Below, piece after piece: positions 16,449-23,854 of a stretch of DNA of 64,000 nucleotides; within the stretch, counting starts at the first letter, position 1; the number at the start of each line of letters is the position of its first letter. Origin of the DNA: Bianquea renquensis. Its GTDB lineage: Bacteria; Bacillota; Clostridia; Lachnospirales; Bianqueaceae. The stretch covers positions 62,001 to 126,000 of the forward strand of contig NZ_JACRSQ010000009.1 in assembly GCF_014384895.1 (NCBI RefSeq). The letters run 5' to 3'. Below the pieces are notes generated by a model, which made no database searches, was not told the DNA's origin, and saw only the letters and a list, made by a program, of their open reading frames with translations. The position numbers and the translations under genes were made by a program.

Positions 16449-16871
16449 TTGAAGCTTTCAACAAAAGGACAGTATAGCCTGAAAGCAATGGTAGATCTGG
16501 CGATTCACTATAGCGACGATGTGGTGACGATATCACAGATTGCAAGCCGCCAGGGCATGTCGGAGAGCTACCTGGAGCAGCTGTTTCCAAAGCTCCGCAA
16601 GGCAGGACTTGTGGAGAGTGTCCGGGGAGCAGGAGGCGGATACAGGTTGGCGAGATCCTTGGAGAGCGTGAGCGTAGGCGATATCCTTCGCGCCGCCGAG
16701 GGGGATCTGATACCTGTAGAATGCGTTCTGACCAGCGACAAAGAGTGCAGCAGGGAAGATTCCTGCGTTGTCAAGTATGTTTGGAAGAAAGTGACAGACA
16801 GTATCAACGAGACAGTGGACAACATAACACTGGCAGATATGGTGAAGCAATATCAGGAAATCAAAGCTTAG
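16449..16871 (+). CDS. iscR: IscR-like Rrf2-family Fe-S regulator
   Basis: The 140-residue regulator has an N-terminal winged helix (MKLSTKGQYSLKAMVDLA) and three cysteines, C92, C100 and C106, that could hold a [2Fe-2S] cluster as in IscR. I chose TTG 16449 because it yields the canonical Rrf2 N-terminus; an ATG upstream at 16392 lies within the -10 region and is unlikely. It precedes iscS and iscU and probably represses the operon according to cluster supply. Confidence 0.9.
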   Translation: MKLSTKGQYSLKAMVDLAIHYSDDVVTISQIASRQGMSESYLEQLFPKLRKAGLVESVRGAGGGYRLARSLESVSVGDILRAAEGDLIPVECVLTSDKECSREDSCVVKYVWKKVTDSINETVDNITLADMVKQYQEIKA

Positions 16872-16893
16872 GGCAGGAAACGGAGGAGTAGCA

Positions 16894-18075
16894 ATGGAGA
16901 GAAAGGTTTACGCGGATCATTCCGCGACTACGGCGGTGAGACCAGAAGTGTTGGAAGCGATGCTGCCATATTTTACGGAGGAATATGGGAATCCATCCAG
17001 CATATATGCCATCGCCAGAAGCAACAAACAGGCGGTGGAGACAGCGCGGGAACAAGTGGCCATGGCGATCAACGCCAAGGCCGACGAGATTTTCTTTACA
17101 GGGTGTGGGACAGAGTCTGATAACTGGGCATTGAAAGGCATTGCGGAAAGTTATGCCGGCAAAGGGGATCACATCATCACCACGTCGGTGGAGCACCATG
17201 CAATCCTTCACACATGCCAGTATTTAGAGAAGCAGGGAAAGCGCATTACCTACTTGCCGGTGGACGAGGATGGCGTAGTCTCCGTGGAGGCGCTGAAAAA
17301 TGCAGTGGATCAGGATACCATCTTGGTCAGTATCATTATGGCAAACAATGAAATTGGGACAATCAATCCCATTGAGGAAATCGGAGCTTTCCTTCATGAG
17401 AAGAAGATCCTATTTCATGTGGACGCCGTGCAGGCGGTGGGGAGCCTTCCAATTGATGTACAGGCCATGCACATTGATCTGTTATCCCTGAGCGCACATA
17501 AATTCTATGGCCCAAAGGGTGTGGGTGCCCTCTATATCCGCAAGGGCGTCAAGCTCCGCTCCTTTATCCACGGAGGAGCCCAGGAGCGAGGACGCCGCGC
17601 TGGAACAGAGAACGTGGCTGGCATCGTGGGTTTGGGAAAAGCCATTGAGCTGGCAACTTCGGAGTTGGAAGCAAGACGGGCCCAGTTGATCCCCATGCGA
17701 GACCGCTTGATCGATGAGGTTTTGCGCAGGATTCCGTATGTTCGCCTCAATGGTGCGCGGGAGAATCGCCTGCCGGGTCATGTGAACTTCAGTTTTCAGT
17801 TCATCGAAGGGGAGTCCCTGTTGATTTTGTTGGACATGGCGGGCATATACGCATCCAGTGGATCAGCCTGTACGTCGGGGTCCTTAGATCCGTCCCATGT
17901 ATTGCTGGCCATCGGGCTGCCCCATGAGATCGCACACGGGTCGCTTCGCCTGACCTTTGGCCGGGAGAACACCATGGAGGATGTGGACTATATTTTGGAA
18001 AAATTGCCGCCCATTGTGGAGCGGCTTCGGGCGATGTCGCCTCTGTATGAGGATTTTATCAAGTCACAGAACTAA
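16894..18075 (+). CDS. iscS: Cysteine desulfurase
   Basis: The 393-residue PLP enzyme takes sulfur from cysteine to form a persulfide. The PLP-binding lysine is K203 (SAHKFYGPKG), the substrate His motif is SVEHHAIL, and the persulfide carrier is C326 in SSGSACTSG. Length and motifs fit the NifS/IscS group I type. It lies between iscR and iscU with an AGGAGG-like site 8 nt before the start. It probably supplies sulfur both to cluster assembly on IscU and to the tRNA thiolase MnmA encoded about 2 kb downstream. Confidence 0.95.
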   Translation: MERKVYADHSATTAVRPEVLEAMLPYFTEEYGNPSSIYAIARSNKQAVETAREQVAMAINAKADEIFFTGCGTESDNWALKGIAESYAGKGDHIITTSVEHHAILHTCQYLEKQGKRITYLPVDEDGVVSVEALKNAVDQDTILVSIIMANNEIGTINPIEEIGAFLHEKKILFHVDAVQAVGSLPIDVQAMHIDLLSLSAHKFYGPKGVGALYIRKGVKLRSFIHGGAQERGRRAGTENVAGIVGLGKAIELATSELEARRAQLIPMRDRLIDEVLRRIPYVRLNGARENRLPGHVNFSFQFIEGESLLILLDMAGIYASSGSACTSGSLDPSHVLLAIGLPHEIAHGSLRLTFGRENTMEDVDYILEKLPPIVERLRAMSPLYEDFIKSQN

Positions 18076-18112
18076 ACAACCAAAGAATCCTGTGGAAAGG
18101 TGGACGAAAGAT

Positions 18113-18541
18113 ATGTATTCGGAGAAAGTAATGGATCATTTTATGAATCCGCGCAATATGGGTGAGATTGAGGACGCCGATGGTGTAGGGACTGTTGGAA
18201 ATGCAAAATGTGGCGATATTATGCGGATCTTTTTGAAGGTGGAGGACGGCGTGATCCAGGATGTCAAGTTTAAGACCTTTGGCTGCGGCGCCGCGGTTGC
18301 AACCTCCAGCATGGCGACGGAGATGGTCGTGGGAAAAACTGTGGAGGAGGCGCTGAAGGTTACCAATAAAGCGGTCATGGAGGCTCTTGACGGCCTGCCC
18401 CCGGTCAAGGTGCACTGCTCGCTGTTGGCAGAGCAAGCCATCCACGCGGCGCTGTGGGACTACGCGCAAAAGCACAACATCACCATTGAAGGGTTGAAGC
18501 CGCCGGTGGAGGATATCGAGGAGATTGAGGAAGAAGAGTAA
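18113..18541 (+). CDS. iscU: Fe-S cluster scaffold protein
   Basis: The 142-residue scaffold holds the three ligand cysteines C33 (NAKCGD, with D35), C58 (FGCGAAVA) and C102 (HCSLLAEQA). It receives sulfur from IscS and iron to build [2Fe-2S] clusters. The C-terminus ends in an unusual acidic tail (EDIEEIEEEE). The ATG at 18113 gives the standard MYSEKVMDHF N-terminus. A strong hairpin terminator follows 15 bp after the stop. Confidence 0.95.
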   Translation: MYSEKVMDHFMNPRNMGEIEDADGVGTVGNAKCGDIMRIFLKVEDGVIQDVKFKTFGCGAAVATSSMATEMVVGKTVEEALKVTNKAVMEALDGLPPVKVHCSLLAEQAIHAALWDYAQKHNITIEGLKPPVEDIEEIEEEE

Positions 18542-18556
18542 TGGGGCGCTTATAAT

Positions 18557-18604
18557 CGGGACAAGGTGGGAATCCTCGAACGAGTCGATTCCCACCTTGT
18601 CCCG
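18557..18604. terminator. Long perfect hairpin terminator after the isc operon
   Basis: An 18-bp perfect stem, 18557-18574 with 18587-18604, encloses a 12-nt loop that can itself pair (CTCG/CGAG). The T-tract is short (AATTTA). It separates iscU from the convergent regulator gene and may work in both directions. Confidence 0.75.
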
Positions 18605-18657
18605 AATTTAAAAGTAAGAGAATTTTTTGTCAAGCGGCGAAATACAGAATGCAAATA

Positions 18658-19278
18658 TCACAAAGCTTTATCAGAATCAAGAATCGCATGATCTAAAAAT
18701 TCGTCAAAGGTAGCTTTTGCGTACCGCAGATATGTCGAATTTAAAGTATAATAAATCTCTGGACCAGATTTGCGTGACCTAACAATGACAAGTTCATTCA
18801 ATAAATCCTGTACATAGCGTGAAATAGAGGTTCGCGCAAGATGCAGACGGCGGGCTAGCTGAGATATGGTTAAATCTCGCTTTCGAAGTTCATTTACAAT
18901 CTCAACCTTGACGGGATGACCTAAGGCAGTCATGACGGATTGCATAGTGACGTGAGGTTGATTGAGCGCAAGGGAAAACACCCTAGGCCAATCGACGCCA
19001 AGGATAAAAATATATTTTTTGTCAATGCAGAAGTCTGCAACGATATATTGGTTAAGATGGCATACACTATATACCTGTTTTTCGAGCTGAACTTCGTGGC
19101 TGTCATCAGACTTTAGCCGTCTTTTTTTGACTAGAAGCTGGATGTCATTTACCATAAATTTTTGGAGGGTATCCAATGCTTCTGTTTTTCGTCTCGAACG
19201 GTACGTCTGAATAAAGGGAATGAGTTGCTTGAAGTATTCGATTGCCGCATCAATGAAGTCGTTATGCAATATAAACAC
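18658..19278 (-). CDS. ArsR-like winged-helix transcription regulator
   Basis: The 206-residue protein has an uncharacterised N-terminal half and a C-terminal winged-helix domain of ArsR type (ALGHPVKVEIVNELRKR, TISQLARRLHLARTSIS, then a wing around SRKSGPEIYYTL). No metal-binding Cys motif is obvious in the helix. The likely start is GTG 19278, without a clear ribosome-binding site. The gene and its flanks are visibly more AT-rich than the neighbours, which may mean recent acquisition. It is divergent from truA; its targets are unknown. Confidence 0.7.
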   Translation of the reverse strand: MFILHNDFIDAAIEYFKQLIPFIQTYRSRRKTEALDTLQKFMVNDIQLLVKKRRLKSDDSHEVQLEKQVYSVCHLNQYIVADFCIDKKYIFILGVDWPRVFSLALNQPHVTMQSVMTALGHPVKVEIVNELRKRDLTISQLARRLHLARTSISRYVQDLLNELVIVRSRKSGPEIYYTLNSTYLRYAKATFDEFLDHAILDSDKAL

Positions 19279-19392
19279 GGATTTTGTAGGGAGATTTATG
19301 AATTTACAATTGACTTAATCAAAATGCTTACAAAATCTTGCATTCCAGAATCCTTTGTGGTTTAATAAAGAGAAAATAGAAGGGGGGATAGG

Positions 19393-20136
19393 ATGAAGAA
19401 CTACAAGATCAGGCTTCAATATGACGGAACGCGGTATGATGGGTGGCAAAAGCAGGGCAACACAAAAAATACCATCCAGGGAAAGTTAGAAGAGGTTTGT
19501 TCTCGGATGCTGGGGGAAGCTGTGGAGATTCACGGTTCGGGGCGGACGGATGCCGGTGTCCACGCGGCGGGGCAGGTGGCGAATTTTAAGAGTGAGAGGG
19601 CAATGAAGCCGGAAGAGATGCTGCGCTACTTGAATGCGTATCTGCCTCAGGATATCGCCGTCCTCTCTGTGGAAGAAGCACCAGAGCGCTTCCACAGCCG
19701 GTTGCTGGCCACATCCAAAGAATACCGGTACCGCGTCTGGAACAGTCCGATTCCCAATGTGTTTGAAAGGCGATTTGTGTACCAGGACGCCAGATCATTT
19801 TCCACAGAAGCCATGCAAAAAGCTGCCGCCTACTGCCTGGGGGAACATGATTTTCAATCGTTTTCCTCGGTCAAGCGAAGCAAAAAGTCGACAGTGCGGA
19901 CTCTCAGGCATCTGGATGTGGAGCGAATGGGGGATGAGATACGCTTTACATTAGAAGGCAATGGATTTCTATACAATATGGTCCGGATTTTAGTTGGAAC
20001 CCTTCTGGAAGTGGGGGAGGGGAGGCGACAACCGGAGTCCATCCCCTGGATTTTTGAGCAAAAAAATCGGGAGGTGGCAGGGTTTACCGCGCCGCCACAG
20101 GGGTTGACCTTGATGCAGGTCCATTATAAAGTCTGA
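19393..20136 (+). CDS. truA: tRNA pseudouridine(38-40) synthase
   Basis: The 247-residue enzyme isomerises uridines 38-40 in tRNA anticodon stems. The catalytic Asp lies in SGRTDAGVHA, and the family motifs RLQYDGTRYDGWQ and FLYNMVRILVGTLLEVG are intact. Length is normal. The start ATG follows AGGGGGGATAGG. It is followed by another tRNA-modification gene, mnmA, which has its own promoter. Confidence 0.95.
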   Translation: MKNYKIRLQYDGTRYDGWQKQGNTKNTIQGKLEEVCSRMLGEAVEIHGSGRTDAGVHAAGQVANFKSERAMKPEEMLRYLNAYLPQDIAVLSVEEAPERFHSRLLATSKEYRYRVWNSPIPNVFERRFVYQDARSFSTEAMQKAAAYCLGEHDFQSFSSVKRSKKSTVRTLRHLDVERMGDEIRFTLEGNGFLYNMVRILVGTLLEVGEGRRQPESIPWIFEQKNREVAGFTAPPQGLTLMQVHYKV

Positions 20137-20214
20137 GTCATGGCCCTCGCAGCACAAGTACATGATTTTGTGCAAGGAGGGGAAAATACAGGCAGGTTTC
20201 TTGTTTTGCATACG

Positions 20215-20244
20215 TTTACAAACGAATGCCTTCTGTAGTATAAT
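20215..20244 (+). promoter_or_regulatory. Promoter of mnmA
   Basis: TTTACA (20215-20220), an 18-bp spacer and TATAAT (20239-20244), placed 23 bp before the mnmA start. Confidence 0.7.
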
Positions 20245-20266
20245 AAAGGAAGATAAGGAGGCCGCT

Positions 20267-21361
20267 ATGACGAAGAAAAAAGTGGTAGTTGGGATGTCCG
20301 GAGGCGTCGATTCTTCCGTTGCCGCATATCTCCTAAAAGAACAGGGCTACGACGTTATCGGCGTCACGATGCAGATCTGGCAGGATGAGGATCGCTGCCA
20401 TGTGGAAGAAAATGGAGGCTGCTGTGGCGTTTCCGCAGTCCGGGATGCGTCGGCCGTAGCCCAGACTCTGGGGATTCCCTATTATGTGTTGAATTTTAAA
20501 GACGTCTTTCGCAGTAAAGTGATGGATTATTTTGCTTTGAGCTATTATCAGGGCAGAACTCCCAATCCCTGCATCGCCTGCAACCGGTATGTGAAATGGC
20601 AGTCAATGTTGCAGAAGGCACTATCCCTTGGAGCGGATTTCATCGCCACCGGGCACTATGCCCAGGTGGTTCAGTTGCCCGATGGCCGCTATACATTAAG
20701 AAAAGCAGATCACGGCAAAGATCAGACCTATGCCCTCTACAATCTGACACAGGAGCAGTTGGCCCGCACGCTCATGCCTTTGGGCAAGTACACAAAAGTG
20801 CAAGTTCGCGCCATAGCAGAGTCCATCGGCTTACCTGTGGCGAACAAGCCGGACAGTCAGGAAATCTGTTTTGTGGAAGACAGGGATTACGCCGGATTTT
20901 TGACAAAGTACACGGGAAGGGAAGCGGAGCCGGGGCATTTTGTGGATACCAAAGGCCATGTCCTTGGAAATCACAGGGGAATCATCCATTATACTATTGG
21001 ACAGCGAAAAGGGCTGGGAATCGCAATGGGCCGGCCAATGTTTGTAGTAGAGATCCGTCCCGAAACGCGGGAAGTCGTTTTGGGGGAGGATCAGGACTGT
21101 TTTTCCCCTGGCCTGTTGGCAGACGACTGCAATTGGATGCTGCTTTCGGACCTTGCGGTTGGGCAGACGGTGAAGGCCATGGGAAAGATCCGGTATTCCC
21201 ACGAGGCAGCACCGTGCACCATTGTGCGGCGCGGGGATGGCCTTGTGGAATGCCGGTTTGAGGAGAAGCAGCGGGCGATCACGCCAGGACAAGCAGCCGT
21301 CTGGTACAGGGATGGCTATATTTTGGGAGGCGGCTGTGTTTTGCAGCGCATCCATGCTTAG
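20267..21361 (+). CDS. mnmA: tRNA-specific 2-thiouridylase
   Basis: The 364-residue enzyme thiolates U34 of tRNA-Lys, -Glu and -Gln. The ATP pyrophosphatase loop GMSGGVDSS is at residues 9-17, and the catalytic cysteines are C102 (NPCIAC) and C201 (SQEICF). The start at 20267 follows AAGGAGGCCGCT; the frame is open 35 codons further upstream but that part covers the promoter. Sulfur probably comes from IscS. Its stop lies 2 bp before a Shine-Dalgarno-containing direct repeat and an inserted hairpin element (21376-21502). Confidence 0.95.
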   Translation: MTKKKVVVGMSGGVDSSVAAYLLKEQGYDVIGVTMQIWQDEDRCHVEENGGCCGVSAVRDASAVAQTLGIPYYVLNFKDVFRSKVMDYFALSYYQGRTPNPCIACNRYVKWQSMLQKALSLGADFIATGHYAQVVQLPDGRYTLRKADHGKDQTYALYNLTQEQLARTLMPLGKYTKVQVRAIAESIGLPVANKPDSQEICFVEDRDYAGFLTKYTGREAEPGHFVDTKGHVLGNHRGIIHYTIGQRKGLGIAMGRPMFVVEIRPETREVVLGEDQDCFSPGLLADDCNWMLLSDLAVGQTVKAMGKIRYSHEAAPCTIVRRGDGLVECRFEEKQRAITPGQAAVWYRDGYILGGGCVLQRIHA

Positions 21362-21362
21362 A

Positions 21363-21375
21363 AGAAAGGGAGGTT
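21363..21375 (+). repeat. Left direct repeat (possible target-site duplication) of hairpin element copy A
   Basis: AGAAAGGGAGGTT is repeated exactly at 21503-21515. The right copy is the working Shine-Dalgarno of the next gene; the left copy would have been that site before insertion. Confidence 0.75.
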
Positions 21376-21502
21376 AGTGTGAAAAATAAGCTCGATCGCT
21401 TATTTTTCACACAGCAATTTGTGCCGGAGCGTCACAAATTGCTCTGGTGGCAAAAGAGAAATCGCCTTCGCGAATTTCTCTTTGCCCCGTCGCTAGCGCT
21501 CC
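21376..21502 (+). repeat. Hairpin element, copy A, inserted at the ribosome-binding site of the FAD oxidoreductase gene
   Basis: The 127-bp element contains three successive hairpins. Hairpin 1 is a perfect 15-bp stem (21377-21391 with 21398-21412). Hairpin 2 has arms GCAATTTGTG and CACAAATTGC (21414-21423, 21433-21442) around the loop CCGGAGCGT. Hairpin 3 lies at 21449-21486. GGAGCG in loop 2 (21426-21431) can pair with CGCTCC (21497-21502) just before the Shine-Dalgarno. Related copies lie at 39168-39270 and 49466-49548. Confidence 0.82.
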
Positions 21503-21515
21503 AGAAAGGGAGGTT
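21503..21515 (+). repeat. Right direct repeat of copy A, containing the Shine-Dalgarno
   Basis: Exact repeat of 21363-21375; AGGGAGG here serves the ATG at 21519. Removing 21376-21515 would restore a 17-nt junction between mnmA and the next gene. Confidence 0.75.
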
Positions 21516-21518
21516 CAT

Positions 21519-22724
21519 ATGCAGTATGTCATTATTGGAAATTCTGCTGCTGGCGTATCGGCAGCGGAAGTGTTGCGCAAAGCGGATGCAGAATGCGATA
21601 TTACCATCGTCTCGGAGGAAGAATACCGCGTGTATAATCGTCCATTGATTGCCCGGTATATGGGCGGTGAGATAGCAGAGGAGAAGCTGTGGTACCGGCC
21701 AGATCGCTTCTATGAGGATAAACGGATTCATCTGTATAAGGACACGCAGGCAGTGAGGATCGATCCTAAAGAGAAGTACATTTTTTTATCCAACGACGAT
21801 CGATTGCCATATGATCGATTGTTGCTGGCCACAGGAGCTCAGCCTTTCGTTCCCCCTATGGAGGGGCTGGAGAGCCATCCGAACTTCCACACCTTTCTGG
21901 AATTAAAGGACGCCAAGCTTGTAAAAGAGAGTGTCAGTGAGGAGACAGAGGCGGCAATTCTGGGCGCCGGGTTGATTGGGTTGGAGGTGGCGGAGGAGTT
22001 GCGCCATTACACAAAGCAGGCGGTACATGTGGTGGAACTGGCGCCGCGACTCCTTCCCACCATATGCAATACGGCAGCCTCGGAGATTCTCAAGCAGGCC
22101 ATGGAAGCGGAGGGTGTTGTATTCCATCTAGAGAATACGGTGACGCGCGTGGAGGGATCACGTCTCCATCTCAAGGATGGTACCGTCCTTCCCTCAAAGG
22201 TTTTTATCGCAGCTGTCGGCATCCGCGCCAACGTGAAGCTAGCGCAGACTGCGGAGATCGAGATCAATCGGGGAATTGTGGTCAATTCAAGGATGGAGAC
22301 TTCCGCATCGGACATTTACGCGGCCGGCGACGTTATCACCACCGTCGATCCCGTTACAGGAAAGCCTGCGGCCATTTCCCTGTGGTCCGCTGCCTACGCT
22401 CAGGGACAGTGTGCAGGAAAAAATATGGCGGGGCAGAGTACGGACTATTCGCCAGTGCCCATGGTCAATGATATTGCATTTTTCGGCGTTCATGTTATCA
22501 GCGCATTGGCCTCCAATATCGAGGACCCAGAGGCCAGAATCTATGAACAGAGATGGGACGATGAGTATCGCCGGGTCGCGGTTAAGGAGGGCCGGCTTCT
22601 AGGATTGCTGGCAATCTCATCTGGTGAGAAGGCGAGCGGAGTCACTAAAAAATTCCGAAAGGCGCTCTCAGAAAAATCCATTTCTCAGGAGTTACTTGAC
22701 GATCTGTTGGCGGTGGGCGAATGA
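21519..22724 (+). CDS. FAD-dependent NAD(P)H oxidoreductase (rubredoxin reductase/NirB-N-like)
   Basis: The 401-residue flavoprotein has the FAD-binding Rossmann motif at the N-terminus (QYVIIGNSAAGVSAAEVL), a second dinucleotide site (AAILGAGLIGLEVAEEL, near residue 150) and the C-terminal FAD contact IYAAGDVITTVDPVTG. It belongs to the class II pyridine nucleotide-disulfide oxidoreductases that pass electrons from NAD(P)H to rubredoxin or similar carriers; no redox-active CxxC or NADH-peroxidase Cys is obvious. The start at 21519 directly follows the duplicated Shine-Dalgarno of hairpin element copy A. The stop overlaps mutY by 4 bp. Confidence 0.85.
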   Translation: MQYVIIGNSAAGVSAAEVLRKADAECDITIVSEEEYRVYNRPLIARYMGGEIAEEKLWYRPDRFYEDKRIHLYKDTQAVRIDPKEKYIFLSNDDRLPYDRLLLATGAQPFVPPMEGLESHPNFHTFLELKDAKLVKESVSEETEAAILGAGLIGLEVAEELRHYTKQAVHVVELAPRLLPTICNTAASEILKQAMEAEGVVFHLENTVTRVEGSRLHLKDGTVLPSKVFIAAVGIRANVKLAQTAEIEINRGIVVNSRMETSASDIYAAGDVITTVDPVTGKPAAISLWSAAYAQGQCAGKNMAGQSTDYSPVPMVNDIAFFGVHVISALASNIEDPEARIYEQRWDDEYRRVAVKEGRLLGLLAISSGEKASGVTKKFRKALSEKSISQELLDDLLAVGE

Positions 22725-23767
22725 TCCACTGGCCCTATGCGCTTGTCACCTGGTATCGGGGCGTCAAGCGTGATCTGCCGTGGCGCAGAACAAAGGATCC
22801 ATATGCCATCTGGGTTTCAGAGATCATGCTACAGCAGACGAGAGTGGAAGCGGTGATGGGATATTACACTCGATTTATGGCAGCGTTTCCCACCATTGCG
22901 GAGCTGGCCTATGCCGACGAGGACGCGGTGTTGAAGCTTTGGGAAGGGCTTGGATACTATTCGAGAGCGAAAAATCTCCAGCGGGCGGCCAGGGTGGTCT
23001 GTGAGCGGTACGGAGGGATTTTTCCGTCTGAATATGAGGCAGTGCGGGCATTGCCCGGCATTGGGGACTATACCGCGGGAGCCATTCTCAGCATCGCTTT
23101 CGACAAACCGTATCCCGCGGTGGACGGCAATGTGCTCCGAGTGATGGCAAGACTGTATGGCATCCAACAGGACATTCTGTTGCCAAAGACGAAAACAGTG
23201 ATAACGGATATCCTAACGGAATGCTATCCCAAAGACTCAGCTAGCGACTTTGCGCAGAGTCTGATGGAATTGGGAGCCATGGTGTGCATTCCCCAGACGC
23301 CGCGGTGTGGACAGTGTCCCATCTGTGACCATTGCTCCGCGTACTCCGCAGGAACGCAGGCGGACCTTCCCTTGCGGCGAAAGAAGGAAAAACCGCAGGA
23401 AATTCAACTGCGAATTGCCATTCTGCGCAATGAAAAAGGGGAGGTGCTGATGACTCGCCGGCCAGATACAGGACTTCTGGCAGGGCTTTGGGAATTCCCC
23501 GGAGTCGAAGCCCGCACGGAGGAGGAATTCGAGCAAAGGATGGGGGAAACCTATGGTTTACAGATCCGTCCCACCAGGCATCTCGTCAATGCAAGGCATG
23601 TATTCTCCCACCAGGTCTGGCAGATGCAGGCCTATGAAGCTAGGCTGGAGAGGCCTGCTCCGACCCTTGAGACCATGCGGTGGGTTGGCGAGGAGGACCT
23701 AGACGCCATCACGATTCCCGCAGCCTTTGCCAGGATTCGCCAGGTAGTGTTTGAAGAATTGATATAA
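22721..23767 (+). CDS. mutY: A/G-specific adenine glycosylase
   Basis: The 348-residue enzyme removes adenine mispaired with 8-oxoguanine. Visible are the catalytic E43 (LQQTRVEAV), the helix-hairpin-helix LPGIGDYTAGAI with catalytic D135 (PAVDGNV), the [4Fe-4S] cysteines C189, C196, C199 and C205, and a C-terminal NUDIX-like 8-oxoG recognition domain (VLMTRRPDTGLLAGLWEFPG). Its ATGA start overlaps the stop of the oxidoreductase gene. A terminator lies at 23821-23854. Confidence 0.95.
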   Translation: MIHWPYALVTWYRGVKRDLPWRRTKDPYAIWVSEIMLQQTRVEAVMGYYTRFMAAFPTIAELAYADEDAVLKLWEGLGYYSRAKNLQRAARVVCERYGGIFPSEYEAVRALPGIGDYTAGAILSIAFDKPYPAVDGNVLRVMARLYGIQQDILLPKTKTVITDILTECYPKDSASDFAQSLMELGAMVCIPQTPRCGQCPICDHCSAYSAGTQADLPLRRKKEKPQEIQLRIAILRNEKGEVLMTRRPDTGLLAGLWEFPGVEARTEEEFEQRMGETYGLQIRPTRHLVNARHVFSHQVWQMQAYEARLERPAPTLETMRWVGEEDLDAITIPAAFARIRQVVFEELI

Positions 23768-23820
23768 AGGACAGACAGTCCGCCGGAAGATTGTACAGGA
23801 TGAAAGACAGCGAACGGAAG

Positions 23821-23854
23821 AAGCGGCAGTGCCATTGAGGCTAGCCGCTTTTTT
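23821..23854 (+). terminator. Intrinsic terminator after mutY
   Basis: AAGCGGC (23821-23827) pairs with GCCGCTT (23844-23850), followed by a T-run to 23854. The T-run overlaps the stop codon of the convergent AraC-type gene. Confidence 0.8.

Noticed and set aside
21379..21648. GTG-started open frame running through hairpin element copy A, preceded by the left Shine-Dalgarno repeat
   Set aside because: It runs out of frame into the oxidoreductase gene, the equivalent frame in copy B lacks the start and stops at CACAAATAG, and the element is better explained by its hairpins. A leader peptide cannot be fully excluded.
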